Shown: piece by piece, positions 49,308-49,988 of the stretch
Position numbering within the stretch: position 1 is the first letter of the stretch
Layout of the letters: each line of letters opens with the position of its first letter
DNA from: Planctomycetota bacterium
Lineage (GTDB): Bacteria > Planctomycetota > UBA1135 > UBA2386
Length of the DNA stretch: 49,988 bases
Direction: 5' to 3'
Assembly (NCBI GenBank): GCA_027621295.1
Contig: JAQCBR010000015.1
Location: forward strand, 1-49,988
Notes under the pieces: model-generated
What the model saw: the letters and a program-made list of their open reading frames with translations, nothing else
What the model was told of the DNA's origin: nothing
Databases searched by the model: none
Made by a program: the position numbers and the translations under genes

Positions 49308-49946
49308 ATGACCCTTCCTCCCCTGCTGCTCGACCTCGACGGCACGCTGGTCGACTCGCTGGCGGACATCGCGGCGAGCGCGAACCACGTCCGCGCCGCG
49401 TACGGCCTCGGTCCTCTGTCGCACGACGCGGTCCGCGGCATGATCGGCGACGGCGCGGCGCTCCTCCTGCGCCGCGCGCTGGCCGAGCTGGGCGAGCCGG
49501 TCGACGTGGCCGCGGCTTGGCCGATCTACGACGAGCACCACCGCGAGCAGTGCACGGCGACGGTGGAGCTGTATCCGGGCGTCGGCGCATGCCTCGAAGC
49601 CTGGCGACACGCCGGCCGGAAGCTCGCGGTCGTGACCAACAAGCCTGAGGGCTTCGCGCGACGCATCCTCGAACACCTCGGCGTCGATCGCTTCTTCGGG
49701 GCCGTCGTCGGCGGCGACACGACGCCCGCACGCAAGCCGGATCCGGCGCCGCTGCGCGAGGCGCTCCGGATCCTCGATGTGAGCCCCGGGGACGCGTGGA
49801 TGGTCGGCGATGGGTTGCAGGACCTGCGCGCTGGGCGCGCTGCGGGCACACGCACGATCGCTGCGCTGTACGGGTTCCGCGACGAGGGCTCGCTCCGCGC
49901 AGAGGGAGCGGACGCGTATTGGACGGCGTTCGGGGTCGAGGAGTGA
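49308..49946 (+). CDS. gph: HAD hydrolase, phosphoglycolate phosphatase-like
   Basis: 212 residues from ATG 49308. HAD motif I LLLDLDGTLVDSLADI, cap helices with MIGDGAALLLRRAL, motif II VVTNKPEGFARRIL, motif III lysine ARKPDPAPLREAL and motif IV WMVGDGLQDLRAGRAAG. This is the Gph/PGP subgroup that dephosphorylates 2-phosphoglycolate formed by DNA repair or oxygenation. Related enzymes also act on other small phosphoesters. A TATACC -10-like sequence lies about 10 bases before the ATG, suggesting a very short leader. Frame and length (usual 215-225) support the start. Confidence 0.9.
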   Translation: MTLPPLLLDLDGTLVDSLADIAASANHVRAAYGLGPLSHDAVRGMIGDGAALLLRRALAELGEPVDVAAAWPIYDEHHREQCTATVELYPGVGACLEAWRHAGRKLAVVTNKPEGFARRILEHLGVDRFFGAVVGGDTTPARKPDPAPLREALRILDVSPGDAWMVGDGLQDLRAGRAAGTRTIAALYGFRDEGSLRAEGADAYWTAFGVEE

Positions 49947-49988
49947 GTCCAGACGCCGCGGCCGGTCAGCGGCGGAACCGCGGCGGAG

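Noticed and set aside
1-49988. Mobile elements, CRISPR arrays or prophage
   Set aside because: No transposase, integrase, phage structural gene or regularly spaced repeat was seen; base composition is even throughout.
49947-49988. Start of another gene at the right edge
   Set aside because: The 42 bases contain a possible minus-strand TGA near 49967, but there is too little sequence to support a call.

Overview
This is a high-GC (roughly 70%) bacterial chromosome segment with about 41 protein genes, two tRNA genes and no sign of phage, insertion sequences or CRISPR. The TatC with a large extracytoplasmic insert, the secreted choice-of-anchor-B-type and subtilase-like proteins sharing a C-terminal tail, and the general gene style suggest a member of the Planctomycetota, probably a marine lineage. 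That placement is an inference from gene character; no rRNA gene is present to confirm it.

Layout. 1-3.4 kb: end of an RlmN-type rRNA methyltransferase, a small CCGxxCxPC protein, two tandem tRNA-Gln genes (CTG then TTG) with a good promoter, and a tatC-cinA pair. 3.5-9.3 kb: a membrane-anchored coiled-coil protein, then coaE-rho-GT-C membrane protein on the other strand. The Rho protein has lost the Walker A lysine. 9.3-13.1 kb: an alpha/beta hydrolase divergent from feoA-feoB, with a Fur-like box between them. 13.2-17.3 kb: a secreted subtilase-like protein and a convergent DUF2891 protein. 17.5-27.3 kb: a long collinear heme operon, hemA-hemCD(fused)-hemL-[histidine kinase-response regulator]-hemE-hemN-hemG/Y, which makes heme precursors by the C5 route. 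hemB and the final ferrochelatase steps are not in the window.

27.5-31.2 kb holds the most notable unit: an FGE-sulfatase (SUMF) domain protein, translationally coupled to a gene interrupted by an in-frame TGA in the context GSYT-TGA-PPF, followed by a choice-of-anchor-B-like LVIVD-repeat protein. The TGA context matches the selenocysteine site of iodothyronine deiodinases. It is followed at the right distance by a hairpin whose tip, GCAGGTCTGC, is the same as the apical part of the E. coli fdhF SECIS as I recall it. I read this as an intact deiodinase-like selenoprotein gene that standard gene callers would split or truncate.

31.2-37.9 kb (minus strand): a coupled operon of a small unknown protein, an SNF2-family helicase, two GT2 and one GT4 glycosyltransferases and a YeeZ-like SDR. 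38.1-41.3 kb (plus): dgcN-dgcA for D-glutamate catabolism, then a MinD/ParA-like ATPase behind a structured leader. 41.3-48.6 kb (minus): a polysaccharide export and assembly operon, wzm-wzt followed by GT2, GT2, a GT4-PIG-L deacetylase fusion and a GT2. 48.8-49.9 kb: a lipoprotein divergent from a phosphoglycolate-phosphatase-like HAD hydrolase. Four-base start/stop overlaps (ATGA, GTGA, TTGA) are the rule inside operons, and I used them to choose several starts.
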